NCBI RefSeq assembly: GCF_001625305.1
Contig: NW_017802379.1
Span: forward strand, 8,628,489 to 8,692,488
Reading direction: 5' to 3'
From: Branchiostoma belcheri
Taxonomy: Eukaryota; Chordata; Leptocardii; Amphioxiformes; Branchiostomatidae
Length of the DNA: 64,000 nt
A program made the translations under genes and the position numbers. Positions 44,995 through 56,672 of the stretch are shown piece by piece (the first letter of the stretch is position 1; the number at the start of each line of letters is the position of its first letter). The notes beneath the pieces are model-generated. The model saw only the letters and a program-made list of their open reading frames with translations, was not told the origin of the DNA and searched no databases.

Positions 44995-45282
44995 CAGATT
45001 TGAGCTGAAGCAACCTTTGCATCACTCATGTATATATACGGCCCCAAATGACACTTAAATTGTCTTAATAACAAAATCATACGGTAAGAGAGGGGGCAAA
45101 GGTGTATGGAAAATCTGCTTTAGCTGTCACAACGGCACGTTTAGCGACACAAGACTGTAATACGGCATTAGGTTTGATAACGAGTTAGTGAAATGAAGAA
45201 ATCCCCTGTCGCGACTGCGGCTGAATATATTTTCTCTCCAGCCTTCACCTTTGCAATAGCCACGTGAGATCTAGAAGGGTGT

Positions 45283-45350
45283 GTTCGCATTGTGATCGGT
45301 AGGTCGTGAGTTCGATCCCCGGCCGAGTCATAGGAAAGACAAGAAAAACA
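45283..45350 (+). mobile_element. SINE head remnant
   Basis: GGTCGTGAGTTCGATCCCCGG resembles a tRNA B box; no complete head or tail. Confidence 0.35.
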
Positions 45351-45359
45351 GCACATATT

Positions 45360-46400
45360 TCGTTATTTTGATTTTTTTTGTTATCATTTTAATGTTTGAA
45401 ACTCCTATTTATGTTATTGAATAACATTAAAATTTGATTATATTATTTTCAATAGACCTGCCGACCCATAAAATTGTTTTCTCTGCTTAACACTTACTAG
45501 TACTCTACAGAGAATTACGCTTGGGCTTATTGTTGACATTTTTAGGCGTTTTAGCTGGCTTTCTTTTTTCGACCTCGTATTCTGTTTCGCACCTAATTTA
45601 CATAATAATTAGGAAATTCGATAATTCCAGTGCTTTACATAGCAGGGCTTCCATACATTTTTAACAGATAGAACCTTAACAGATAATCCTTATGCAAATG
45701 TAGGCATTAATTTTCCTAATTAATGCGGAAATGCTATGATTTCTAGCTGTAAATGGGGATATTTTATATTGTGACATGTGTTACCTTAAGGTTAACATCA
45801 CTTTGCATATATTATGTTAATTTGGACCATTTGCATAAATGATGATGTTGAAACAAAACCATGACAGAAATTTAATATTATGAAATATATATGTAATTTG
45901 CGTGAGAGAACTAAATTAATATAGATTTTGCATATTTATAATACGCCTTATTTCTCTAATCAAGGACTCAAACCGAAAAAAGCAAAACATTTACAAAAAA
46001 CTCTGACTATATATTTCATGGAGGTATGAGATCTTCGAATTCTTGTTTCTTGCGTGATATTATAAGTACTGCACTTAACCTACATGGGTAAGAACATGTG
46101 TGCAAATAAAGGTCAATGTCATTATCACTAATCTCTGGCTAGGCGCGTGCCTGCAACAGCCATTGCAATTTCCATCACCATGGTAACACACGCCAGGAAG
46201 TGTTGGAGATGGCAATGACCATATTTGGTAACGCGTTTCCTGGAAAATACATACAATGCAGGTGTCCTTGTTATGTCCATTACATCATGGGCAGTTGCAC
46301 TTCCAGGAATTTGGACCTATTTGTATCAATGCGCATTTCGCCGCAGCAAAATTCTCTTTCGTATATATGACCGTTGCCAAATTTGAAACGGTCGATATCA
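45360..46400. other. AT-rich sequence, no gene seen
   Basis: Long AT-rich stretch without coding character or repeats I can pair. Confidence 0.5.
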
Positions 46401-46682
46401 TTTGGACTCAATCATTGTACAAATGGTTTTAATTCAGTAGGAACAGCACATATACACAGCCAGCACCACATATCACTGCATCAAAGTAAGAAATAAAACA
46501 TTAAATCAGAGCCTTTTCTTGTCTCCCCTCTTGTCTCCTCTCTCGGCATGGCAACAGACATATTTGCCCATTTTCGGCATGTCAACCACTGTCAGAGGGC
46601 AACAAAATTTCTTGTTTATTTTTCCAAAATCAGGCGAAAATTAATGCGCTAGCTGATGTCATCCATAAAAATTACTTTAGCC
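46400..46682. mobile_element. Harbinger-like family B, partial, inverse of 51656-51910
   Basis: Ends GATGTCATCCATAAAAATTA...TTTAGCC/TAA; the interior (CAGGCGAAAATTAATGCGC, GGCATGTCAACCACTGTCAG) is the inverse of the element at 51656. Confidence 0.7.
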
Positions 46683-46907
46683 TAATATCTTTATTAGTTT
46701 TCATGATGATGTCGTACATTTGCAGGTAAAATGTGTTTTTATACGTTTTTTTACGTTTTTGCCCCTAAAAAAAGTTATGATGCGTTCGGATACGACAGTT
46801 ACGACCGTTACGTTTCAAATGGCAACGTCCGTTAAAACCGGAAACACGCTTCGCTGCATGCTGATGTTTTGGACATGGAATGTCTAGAAGCAGATTATTG
46901 GGTTATG

Positions 46908-47040
46908 CTGATTTGATTATATGGATGACATCCTCTGGGAACCCAAACACTGATGCGAGCGTGCGAAAAACAGTTTCTTTTCTTTTCGACCTCTGTCATC
47001 CTTCGAATTAACCCCCAAACAGTATAGATACGGTTCCAAA
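46908..47040. mobile_element. Harbinger-like family C, left part only
   Basis: GCTGATTTGATTATATGGATGAC, then CTCTGGGAACCC and GATGCGAGCGTGCGAA; right end missing. Confidence 0.6.
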
Positions 47041-47105
47041 CTTTTTTCTTGGAAGGGATATAAAAATTGATGTTATACATGTAATTAAGGGTTTCCCTTT
47101 AGTAA

Positions 47106-47505
47106 GACCGTGTTGATTTGATTATATGGATGACATCCTCTGGGAATGCCAAAACTGATGCGAGCGTGCGAATAAAAAAAAATGGCAAAAAAAGTTGCTT
47201 TCATTATGAAATCTACAATGTACGTGGCCATGAAGGTTGAACAAATGACACAGAGTATGGTTTGGCGAACAATCTAGTCTAGATCTTCAAATTAATTTCT
47301 TTACATTTTCGTCTTTTTCGTTTGATTTTGGCATTCTACCTCATTGGTATCGTTTTCCAATATTTTTTTTTGCAACTTACGGTATATATTGGCTCATTTT
47401 GCAACTCTTTTGTATGATTTAAAGTATGGTTGAAAACTTTTTTTTGAAACGGCTGAAAATTCATACGAGCGTGGATGTCATCCATATAATTGAATCAACA
47501 TGGCC
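47106..47505. mobile_element. Harbinger-like family C
   Basis: GACCGTGTTGATTTGATTAT left end, ATAATTGAATCAACATGGCC right end; flanks TAA and TTA. Confidence 0.8.
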
Positions 47506-47758
47506 TTAGTAATCGCAAATATTATCTCTGGCTGTAGTTTCTAATCTTTGCCCCACGTAGCTCTAAGCTTCCGGTGCTTTTCTCTGTTTACACGGTGAAA
47601 TGTTAGCATGCACAGGTGGCAGCTAGAAAACTAATGCAGCTAATAGAAATCGTATATGGGGTGGGTACACGTGTCGCCAAGCAAGTTAAAATCACAAACC
47701 GAATTATGTTATACGATCTAGCATTCGGGATGAGGTGGAATGAGGATAAACGTATTAA

Positions 47759-48152
47759 GGCCACACCAATTTAATTTGTTGGTTCTCAGATTCGCCTCTT
47801 TCGAAAAAATTCATTCGCCTCTTCGTTTTTTTCTGATTTGCAAAAAAAAATTGATTCTGGTCCTGAATCAACTGAAAAATACTCATGTTTTGCCCCCAAC
47901 AGTTGAGGAAAGTCCTTTTCATCCTAGTTGTTACAGTTTTCCCATCTATCATTGCAGTGGTTTGATTAAAAGTTCAAAATTCACTGTTTAAATTTTAGCC
48001 CAGCCTTTTGTGTTGACTTCATGGCTCATTCTGTAGCATTTAAGCCTATAATAGGATGCCTAGACCTGTTTTTATTTTTATTTTTTATCGCCCTGTCGCT
48101 TCATATTTTTTCTGAAAAAATCCGAGAACCAACAAATTAAATTGGTGTGGCC
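47759..48152. mobile_element. Harbinger-like MITE A with TAA duplication
   Basis: GGCCACACCAATTTAATTTG...AAATTAAATTGGTGTGGCC, TAA on both sides. Confidence 0.9.
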
Positions 48153-48238
48153 TAAGGAACAGACAGAATGGCCATGGCATCTTCTCTCATGACCTCAATA
48201 AAAAGTGACCAGCAGGACGATTTGATAGTATTTCATAA

Positions 48239-48370
48239 GGCCACAGCAAGTCATTTGTATGGATGACATCAGCGCGCGCATTCATTTTTGCCTGATGTTG
48301 GAGACAAAAACAAGAAATGTTGTTGCCTTCTGACGGTGGTCAACATGCCGAAAATAGGACAATATATAAA
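48239..48370. mobile_element. Harbinger-like family B, left part only
   Basis: GGCCACAGCAAGTCATTTGT, ATGGATGACATCAGCGCGCGC and TGACGGTGGTCAACATGCCG as in 51656-52033. Confidence 0.6.
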
Positions 48371-48697
48371 TGTCTATCGGCTCAGAGACAATAAGGGATC
48401 CAGCAAACCTGAGGCACAATACGTTGTTCTTATAAGCTTTGGTTATTTTCGTAGACAACTAGATCCAATGTGAATTGGGTTTATTTTGCCACTGTTTCAC
48501 ATTCAAGTTTTATGTGGATCCTCTATTGCGGCGTGGTCGCACATTTGTCGTAGGTTTTCGTACGATTTCAACGAAGTAGAATTTTCAAGCAGACAGTGAC
48601 AGAACCTACGGACAAGGACCTAAGACAGCCCTCTCCGTAACAAGAAAGAGAGCCGAATCTTGCAGGACACATGCATCCCGAGAATACCCTCAGTTAA

Positions 48698-48845
48698 CGA
48701 TCGCACGACAATCGTAAGATGATCTTACGATGATCTTACGATGATCTTACGATGATCTTACGATGATCTTACGATGATCTTACGATTGTCGTAAGATCAT
48801 CGTAAGATCATCGTAAGATCATCGTAGGACGATCGTACGACGTAT
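48698..48845. repeat. Inverted arrays of an 11-mer (GATCTTACGAT)
   Basis: About six head-to-tail GATCTTACGAT units, then GATTGTCGTAAG, then ATCATCGTAAG units in the opposite sense. The outer CGATCGCACGACAATCGTAAG and GGACGATCGTACGACG extend the palindrome. Strong hairpin potential at several registers. Confidence 0.9.
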
Positions 48846-49597
48846 GTGGCCTAGCCCTAACCTTCCTTTGCACATTAACCATCCCTATTTCCTTCCTGAT
48901 TCCTTACTGTAAGCTGATGGAGAACGCTATTTCCGCTTGACGCTAACAGTAGCAGTACGAATCGATGGCAATGCGTTTTCAACTACGGGTATCCAGAACA
49001 CGTCAGTGGGAAAATTGCCATTGATTGCCAAAGCCTTTGTAATGATGTTATGATGGATGCCGTAGTACCTAATGGGCTAGAAGCAACTCTACATCATTAC
49101 CGTTCAAGGTACCTGTTCTGGCAATGATAGAAAACGACACATGAATTCTTTGACGTTCTTCTCCATTTCTTCACCCACGGATTTCTGGTTCGGTAGATTC
49201 AAGAGTGAAGCTAAATACAAGTTCTATTTTTGTCTCAGTGTGCGGAGCTTTTTCTTTCAGTTAATTTGCCTCTTTGTTTAGTGAATTTGTTTGCTTGTGA
49301 TTTGAATACGGTAGAGTGATAGGTAGTGAGGGGGGAATTTTATAACCGCAGACATGAAGGTCGAATTGGGGAGGGGGCAAGCACAATGAACAGTGGACCA
49401 CGGCTTAACATCCCGTCCTAAGGACTGCGATTCTTCCCAGTAGCATGCATGTTGGGTAAGCAAAAAAATACGGGATTTGAACTCATGAAGTCTTGGTTTA
49501 GAGTCAGGTTCAATATCCCTGAAATACACACGCTACTGGTTTTCATTTTTGTCTAAGTGCAATGCGATGCGATCTCAATACATATTAATCAGAAGAT

Positions 49598-49720
49598 GTG
49601 GCGTTGGTGGTGCAACGGTTAGAACGTTGGACTCGTAACCGAGAGGTCCCGGGTTCGATACTCACCGTGGCCCGACGTTGTGCCCTTGGGAAAGGCACTT
49701 TATACTCTCCAAGCAGATGT
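49598..49720 (+). mobile_element. tRNA-like SINE head (Thr-type anticodon region)
   Basis: GGCGTTGGTGGTGCAACGG, GACTCGTAACCGAGAGGTCC and B box CCCGGGTTCGATACTC, then CCCTTGGGAAAGGCACTTTA. The acceptor stem does not pair and SINE core follows, so it is not a tRNA gene. Confidence 0.6.
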
Positions 49721-50289
49721 TGTGGTGAACGATCGTTGCATTTTTATATATGGCCGTTTTTTTTGTCCTGATCCCCACCAACGTCGGTGGCCGCGGACCT
49801 TCTCTGGCTAATGGGTACTGCCTGGCCAATTTGATACTGTCTTTTTGCTGAGAGGGATCTGCTTGGAGATTAGGCACTTTACACAACTTCCCTCCCTGTA
49901 CCGTGGAGTGACGCCTAACGGGCCTCTTAGGCTAATCCGTCTAACTGGGTGCCAAAAACACTACGGATTTGGTGCGCCGATGTGACAACATCTGCACATT
50001 GGCCACTGAGAGCCGTTAAATTTTACTCATTTTTATGTCAGAAGATTCCTTTCTTTCTTCGATGACATGTCTATTTATATTCAGAGAACACCAAACGAAC
50101 ATCCCGCGCATGATAGTCATTAAAAATTCTTTTCATATATGGTTCAAGCCACTTCAGTGTTAGCTTCGGTGCTCAGAGAACCCGTCATAATTGCCCTGAT
50201 GACAGTTACAGGTCGACGGTCATCGAAACGTCGGCTCCTGTTAGTGATTGTGCTTGTGAACAAGAACTTTGCTGTTCATTCTTTTATAG

Positions 50290-50488
50290 NNNNNNNNNNN
50301 NNNNNNNNNNNNNNNNNNNNNNNNNNNNNNNNNNNNNNNNNNNNNNNNNNNNNNNNNNNNNNNNNNNNNNNNNNNNNNNNNNNNNNNNNNNNNNNNNNNN
50401 NNNNNNNNNNNNNNNNNNNNNNNNNNNNNNNNNNNNNNNNNNNNNNNNNNNNNNNNNNNNNNNNNNNNNNNNNNNNNNNNNNNNNNNN
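50290..50488. other. Assembly gap (199 N)
   Basis: Run of N next to the tandem array beginning at 50489. Confidence 1.
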
Positions 50489-51530
50489 TCTTTTCATGGT
50501 ACAAAACAACGTTTTTGAGAGAAGATCAGTCTTTTCTATAATCTCTTGATTTTTAAACACATAAGCAGACATTCCCTTTCCTTGGTGCTGAACGCCATCC
50601 ATACACACAATCTATATACACGTTAGAAAACGCACCTGTCCTTGGTGCTGAACGCTATCCACACATGTACACACACACATACACTCACGCGCACGCACGT
50701 ATGCACGCACATACACACACACACTAACATGCAGACATTTCCCTGTTACGGAACACTATCTACATGGTACAAACAACGTTCTTGAGATCAGTCTTTTCTA
50801 TAATCTCTTGCTTTTAAACACATAAGCCAGACACACCCTTTCCTTGGTGCTGAACGCCATCCACACACACAATCTATATAGACGTTAGAAAACGCACCTG
50901 TCCTCGGTGCTGAACGCCATCCACACACACAATCAATATAGACGTTAGAAAACGCACCTGTCCTTGGTGCTGAACGCCATCCATACGCACACTAGCAAGT
51001 AGACTTGTCCTTAGTCTTGAAAATCATCCATTTACACTTAGCAAACACACTTGTCCTTGGTGCTGAACGCCATCCACACATGTACACACACACACATACA
51101 ATCACACACGCACGCACGTATGCACGCACATACACACACACACTAACATGCAGACATTTCCCTGTTACGGAACACTATCTACATGGTACAAAACAACGTT
51201 CTTGATAGAAGATCAGTCTTTTCTATAATCTCTTGCTTTTTAAACACATAAGCAGACACATCCTTTCCTTGGTGCTGAACGCCATCCACACACACAATCT
51301 ATATACACGTTAGAAAACGCACCTGTCCTTGGTGCTGAACGCCATCCACACATGTACACACACACAAACACTCACACGCGCACGCACGTATGCACGCACA
51401 TACACACACACTAACATGCAGACATTTCCCTGTTACGGAACACTATCTACTTGCTTTTTAAACACATAAGCCAGACACCACACCCTTTCCTTGGTGCTGA
51501 ACGCCATCCACACACACTCAATCCTTAAAA
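50489..51530. repeat. Composite tandem array with CA-rich spacers
   Basis: CTTGGTGCTGAACGCCATCCA recurs about nine times with GTTAGAAAACGCACCTGTC. A longer unit containing CATGGTACAAAACAACGTTC...TCTTTTCTATAATCTCTTG and (CA)n/CGCACGTATGCACGCAC appears about three times. Higher-order structure. Confidence 0.9.
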
Positions 51531-51655
51531 GATATCGACTAGGAAAGAGTGCGAAGTGGAATTACCGACTTCGTGTTGTTACATGGTGCTTACAGCACAG
51601 CAAGATGTGAGTGCTAATACGTGCCACGATTACGAACCATTTCGTGAATTACTTA

Positions 51656-52033
51656 GGTCACAGCGAGTAATTTTTATGGATGACATCAGCGCGCGCATTA
51701 ATTCTCGCCTGATTTTGAAAAAATAAACAAGAAATTTTGTTGCCTTCTGACAGTGGTCAACATGCCGAAAAAGGGCAAAGATGTCTGTTGCCATGCCGGA
51801 AGGTGGATGGCAGATAACTATGAAGAGAGGAGACAAGAAAAGGCCATGGTTTAATGTTTTGTTTCTTACTTTGATGCAGTGATATGCGATGCTGGCTGTG
51901 TATATATACAATGACTGAGTCAACATTTTAAACTGTAGGAACCTTGTTTTTCTGCCCGTCTTTTTTTTCGCCCGCTCGCATTAGATTTGGAGTCTGCGGA
52001 GGATGTCATCCATAAAATTTACTTGCTGTAGCC
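51656..52033. mobile_element. Harbinger-like family B with TTA duplication
   Basis: GGTCACAGCGAGTAATTTTT...AAAATTTACTTGCTGTAGCC, TTA on both sides. Confidence 0.9.
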
Positions 52034-52069
52034 TTACTTATTTTTCATTCCAAATCACTGCCGTCTATT

Positions 52070-52920
52070 GTGGTATAAAAAGAGGGTTAGATCTGTTTCC
52101 ACTGACGAAAGTATATCTAGGATGATACATTGGTGCTTTTACGTGTAGTTTGTTTCTTCTTTTTGTAAGATATAGCCGGAATCTATATTCTAGCTAAGGG
52201 CCTGTATCCACTGCAGAGATATCGCTATGAAAGAATACCATAGGTGATGAATTGGCACTTTTATTTATGGTTTATGTCCCTTTTTTAGTCGGAATTAGGT
52301 GACATCTATATCTCTGTATGTTCTAGTGGGGGATTTTAAGGTCTATATTCACTGACGAAATATAGCATTTCATATCATTCAAGAAAGAATACCGTGGTTG
52401 ATAAATTGATACCTTTATTTATGGTTATGTCCTTTTTATAGTCGGAATTAGGTGATATCTCTGTATATTCTAGTGGGAATTTTAAGGTCTATATTCACTG
52501 ACGAAATATAGCATTTCATATAATTCAAGAAAGAATACCATGGTTGATAAATTGGTACCTTTATTTATGGTTTATGTCCTTTTTTTTAGTCGGAATTAGG
52601 CGACATCTTTTATATCTCTGTATATTCTAGTGGGGGATTTTAAGGTCTATATTCACTGACGCACTAGAGCTAGCTAAAAGAAAGAATACCAAGACATATT
52701 GGCACTTTTATCTATAGTTTATCTCCTTCTTAAGTGGGAACTAGGCAGCATCTCAATATGTTCTAGCGGGCAATTTCAAGGTCTAAATTCACTAAAGGCT
52801 ATGAAAGAATACCATGGATAATGAATCGGTACTTTTATTTTTTATTTATGTCCTTGTTTAGTCGAAAACTGGTGGAAACTCTCTACATTCTGGCGATATC
52901 GATAGAATTTAAAAACGTGA
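52070..52920. repeat. Tandem repeat, unit about 140-160 bp, about five copies
   Basis: TTTTAAGGTCTATATTCACTGACG occurs near 52335, 52478 and 52639, with diverged units either side; AAAGAATACCATGG...GATAAATTGG and GTCGGAATTAGG also repeat. Confidence 0.9.
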
Positions 52921-53010
52921 TTTTTTAAAACCGACTCTTACACATCTTTTTCATTTTTTCATTCATTGCTGACTCAAGTATTTCATATAATTTTTTTTTT
53001 ATTTTTATTC

Positions 53011-53249
53011 CAACATGTAATCACCAGACGTGGTGACGACACACTCAAGTTTTTTCAACTTATATTAATGCCGCCACCAACACAGGGGGCAAATACATGA
53101 CAGGATAATACTCATTTACACCTGAGCTAAGTGAGGAAAGTCATATAAAGTGCCTTTCCCAAGGGCACAAGATCGGTGGCATGTCAGGACTCGAACCCGG
53201 GACTCTAAGTTCCGAGTCGCGCACTCTGCCGCTACGCCACACGACCCCA
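53011..53249 (-). mobile_element. tRNA-derived SINE, copy S5
   Basis: Minus head GTGTGGCGTAGCGGCAGAGT, TCCCGGGTTCGAGTCCTGAC B box, GCACTTTATATGACTTTCCT core, tail toward ATTACATGTTGGAAT. Confidence 0.88.
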
Positions 53250-53422
53250 CATTTCATATAATTCAAGAGAAAATCCATTTTACATTTCTAAATTGTAGGT
53301 AACACTACGGGCGTTTTAGCAAGCTTAGATACATCCACTATAAGATGTTTTCAGCACATAGATTACGCCTAAAATCTCCTCTCTTGCCCTTTATATAAGC
53401 ACCAATTACTACTAGTGGGTTA

Positions 53423-53802
53423 GGCCATGTTTATTTAATTGTATGGATGACATCCTCTGGGAACCCCAAAACTGATGCGAGCGTGCGAATAAAAAAGGTT
53501 TGGCCAAAAAGTTTTCATTATGAAATCTACGTGGTATTGAAGGTTAAACAAATTACACAGGGTATAGTTTGGAATAATCTAGGCTTCAAATTCATTTCTT
53601 TACATTTTCGTCTTTTTCGCTTGATTTTGGCATTCTACGACATTGGTATCGTTTTCAAATATTTTTTTCAGCTTACTGTATATATTTGCTCATTTTGCAA
53701 CTGTTTTGTATGATTTACAGTATGGTTCAAAACTTTTTTTTGGAAACGGCCGAAAATTCACGTGCGCGTGGATGTCATCCATATAATCAAATCAACATGG
53801 CC
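53423..53802. mobile_element. Harbinger-like family C with TTA duplication
   Basis: GGCCATGTTTATTTAATTGT...ATCAAATCAACATGGCC flanked by TTA on both sides. Confidence 0.9.
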
Positions 53803-53894
53803 TTAACACCGGCAAGCTGGGCGAGGATTGACTTCTAATGGTGTTCTTAATTACCTTGGTGAAGATGAAAAATAAAAAAAATACACTATCTTAA

Positions 53895-54254
53895 AGGCAT
53901 CCGGCACAATTTCAGGGTGGTGAAACTGAATTTTCGAAGTCACTTTTCTGGTCATTCTTTAAATATAGTAATGAATCAAGCGTATTTAATATGAAATAGC
54001 ATACCGATATCTTTGAAGCAAAAATGCGATGTCACTCACGGGAAACGGTTTCTTGTTTTGTATCGTAATCTGGTTCTAACTATTTATGGGTGGTACCCCA
54101 AAATAAAGAGAAGCTTGTTTCCAGGCCATTTCCAACGCTAAGTATGAAATGATGACCAAAACTTTGCTAAGAAATGCCGAATAATCTTTAATATTAGATT
54201 TCCTCATCCAGGATATTTGTTTGTTTTGTCGGCCTGCAATTTCTTTGGATGCCT
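53895..54254. mobile_element. piggyBac-like MITE, copy 2
   Basis: AGGCATCCGGCAC...TCTTTGGATGCCT with TTAA at 53891-53894 and 54255-54258. Confidence 0.9.
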
Positions 54255-54267
54255 TTAATTTTTTTTC

Positions 54268-54505
54268 ATATTCCAACATGTAATCACAAGACGTGGTGAC
54301 GGCACACTCAACTTTTTTCAACTTATATTAATGCCACCACCAACATAGGGGACAATACAATACTCATTTTCACCTGAGCGAAGTGAGGAAAGTCGTGTAA
54401 AGTGCCTTTCCCAAGGGCACAAGATCGGTGGCATGTCAGGACTCGAACCCGGGACCTCTTGATTATTCCGAGTCGAGCACTCTGCCGCTGCGCCACACGA
54501 CCCCA
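54268..54505 (-). mobile_element. tRNA-derived SINE, copy S6
   Basis: Minus head GTGTGGCGCAGCGGCAGAGT, GTCCCGGGTTCGAGTCCTGA B box, GCACTTTACACGACTTTCCT core. Confidence 0.88.
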
Positions 54506-54814
54506 CACATTTTAATTTTTGAATTGGAGAAGCTTCGTGTGTTTTTATACCACCCGGAGATTATACATGAAGAATCCACCCACAGAAAAGATGCGTAGGT
54601 TTAGCATCAAGGCGCCACACACTGTGAAATAGATTGCTCTCACCAGGATTTCAATTTGTTGCCGGCAGACTAGACTATTTTTAAACGAGATTGACAATCA
54701 AAGACAATGTAGCACAGCCTTTGATAATCTTTATTTATACAATCATACATACGCCACAATCGCCCATGCTACCAGTACTGTCTGAAATAAATTAGAATTT
54801 TCAAAAATATCTCA

Positions 54815-56165
54815 ATGTCACCCTTCGGTGGTTTGAACATTAAACGCGTCGTGATGCTGCTTTTGAATAATTTTTGCCTGGAATTATTTATAAAGAAACT
54901 TTGCTGTACGTTAACGACAGGTTTAGTTGTTGAAGGTCAGAAGTCTAACTACTTGCCTGTATTATCCGGGGTCCCTCAAGGATCAGTCCTTGGCCCGTTT
55001 TTATTTTTGTTATATATCAATGACTTACCTGACTACGTACATTTCGGCAGGATGGCCATGTTTGCTGATGATGCCAAATGTTTTAAAAGTATAAACTCGA
55101 TTTTTGATTGTATAAGATTTCAGGCTGACTTGGAAAGACTTGCGTTCTGGAGTAAAACATGGCAAATGAGATTTCATCCCTCCAAATGCTCCGTAGTCAG
55201 TGTTACACGAAAGTCCACTCCTATTGAATATACATATAGTATTGATGGTACTGAACTTACCAGATGTCTTGCTTATGAAGACCTTGGTCTTCAGGTTCGT
55301 CATAACCTAAGTTGGAATACCAATGTATTGAAGAAAGTTTCAAAGTGCAACTCGATCCTTGCCATGATAAAGCGATCTGTTGGTTACAAAGCTCCTTTCA
55401 CAGTGAAACTTAACTTGTATCGTTCATTAGTGATTCCTCACTTAGATTATTGCTCTCAGGTGTGGTCTCCTCACACGAGATTTCTCATGCGCAAGGTCGA
55501 GGGTGTACAACGGAGAGCCACTAAGTACATCTGTAACAACTATGAACTGTTATACAGGGATCGACTTACCTCTACCAATCTGTTACCGCTGTCTTATAGA
55601 CGGGAACTTTTCGATGTACTATTCCTTTTTAAGTGTATTCGTGGTTTTTACTCCATCGATATATCTCGTTTTCTTAAAGTTAATGTACCTAGTAGATCTC
55701 TTCGCTTCACCGACCAATTTCAATTTACTGTCCGCCCATGTAAAACTGTAACATTTACCTTTTCATATTTTAGCCGTGTAGTACTCATCTGGAACACTTT
55801 ACCTGTAACAATCCGTCAACATATGTACTCAAACCTCAGCATTCCATCTGTCAGGAAATTATTAGTCTCTTATTTCATATCCCGGATACACTCCTCATAT
55901 TCCACCGATAACATATGCACCTGGTCCTCCATATGTAGATGCCATGCCTGCATAACCACTTAGTCATACCACACTGCCGTTATTGTTATCTGTTTTCGTA
56001 TACTGTATGTTCTAAGTTTTTATATTTAGATATAGTATCTTGATGTATTTTTTGTCTTAGTACCTTGTATCTCTGTTGAGGGGCCGGCCCTGTAGAGAAA
56101 CTAGCTTTCTGTTGCCGGCTCCTCACAGATTTTTTAATCTGTGAAGCTTAATAAATAAAAAAAGT
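54815..56165 (+). mobile_element. Truncated non-LTR retrotransposon (reverse transcriptase fragment plus 3' UTR)
   Basis: A 382-codon frame (54815-55963) encodes the C-terminal two thirds of a reverse transcriptase. SGVPQGSVLGPFLFLLYIND is RT block 4 and MAMFADDAKCF carries the catalytic F-x-DD. LVIPHLDYCSQVWSPH and VEGVQRRATKYI mark the thumb/connection typical of CR1, L2 and Jockey-group LINEs. The frame ends near 55963. A 3' UTR follows with GCCGGCTCCTCACAGATTTT and a terminal AATCTGTGAAGCTTAATAAA. The endonuclease and the first RT blocks (the earlier Asp) are missing. The first 35 or so codons do not look like LINE protein, so the start Met is a chance one. 5' truncation makes it non-autonomous. 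A different 3' end shows that it is not the GATACA-tail family. Confidence 0.93.
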
Positions 56166-56199
56166 TAGCATAGAATCTTGTCTATTTATCTGTATCTAT

Positions 56200-56505
56200 A
56201 TCAGTATAGCCGGTATAACCGCCCTTCGGCGTAACACACCAGCTTCGCAGGCACGCGGCGCGGCGACAGCTAGCTATATCACACCGAAAGAATTGTTACA
56301 CTTAATCTTTGCACGTTTAATTGCAGAAGTTGTTTTAAGCTTTCTAGTGATGATGCCCCCAATTGTGATTGATGGCAACGAGTTCCACTCTTCGATAGTT
56401 CTGGGGAAATACGAGTTTTTGAACGCCTCAATTTTTGGTTGATAACTCTGATATTTGAGGGCATGACTGTTTCTTGTTCTTTTCTGGGCCGGTATCAGAT
56501 ACTTA
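56200..56505 (-). mobile_element. CR1-like LINE 3' end, antisense copy
   Basis: Minus strand: TTCTTGTTCTTTTC/CAAGAATTGAGG-type coding end to VQRLSVTILSV, then GTGATATAGCTAGCTGTCGC UTR and ATACTGATATAGATACAG tail. Confidence 0.85.
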
Positions 56506-56672
56506 GTTTTAGCTTTAGTTTAGCTGATTCAAGTTCCAAAACGAAAAGAAACTTGACGTTGACAATCCAGTTTTACTGCCCTAGGCATGAAAATGATTAG
56601 ATTAATCAAGAACGTACAGGACTAAGAGTGACGACATGTCTGTTTTTACTAAGATGATAGAGCATAAAACTA

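Noticed and set aside
49598-49670. tRNA-Thr gene
   Set aside because: The A-box region and acceptor stem do not fit, and a SINE core follows directly.
50139-50608. Open frames crossing the N gap
   Set aside because: Most of each translation is unknown sequence.
54815-55963. Host protein-coding gene (382 codons)
   Set aside because: Contains reverse-transcriptase block 4 and FADD motif and lies in a 5'-truncated LINE.
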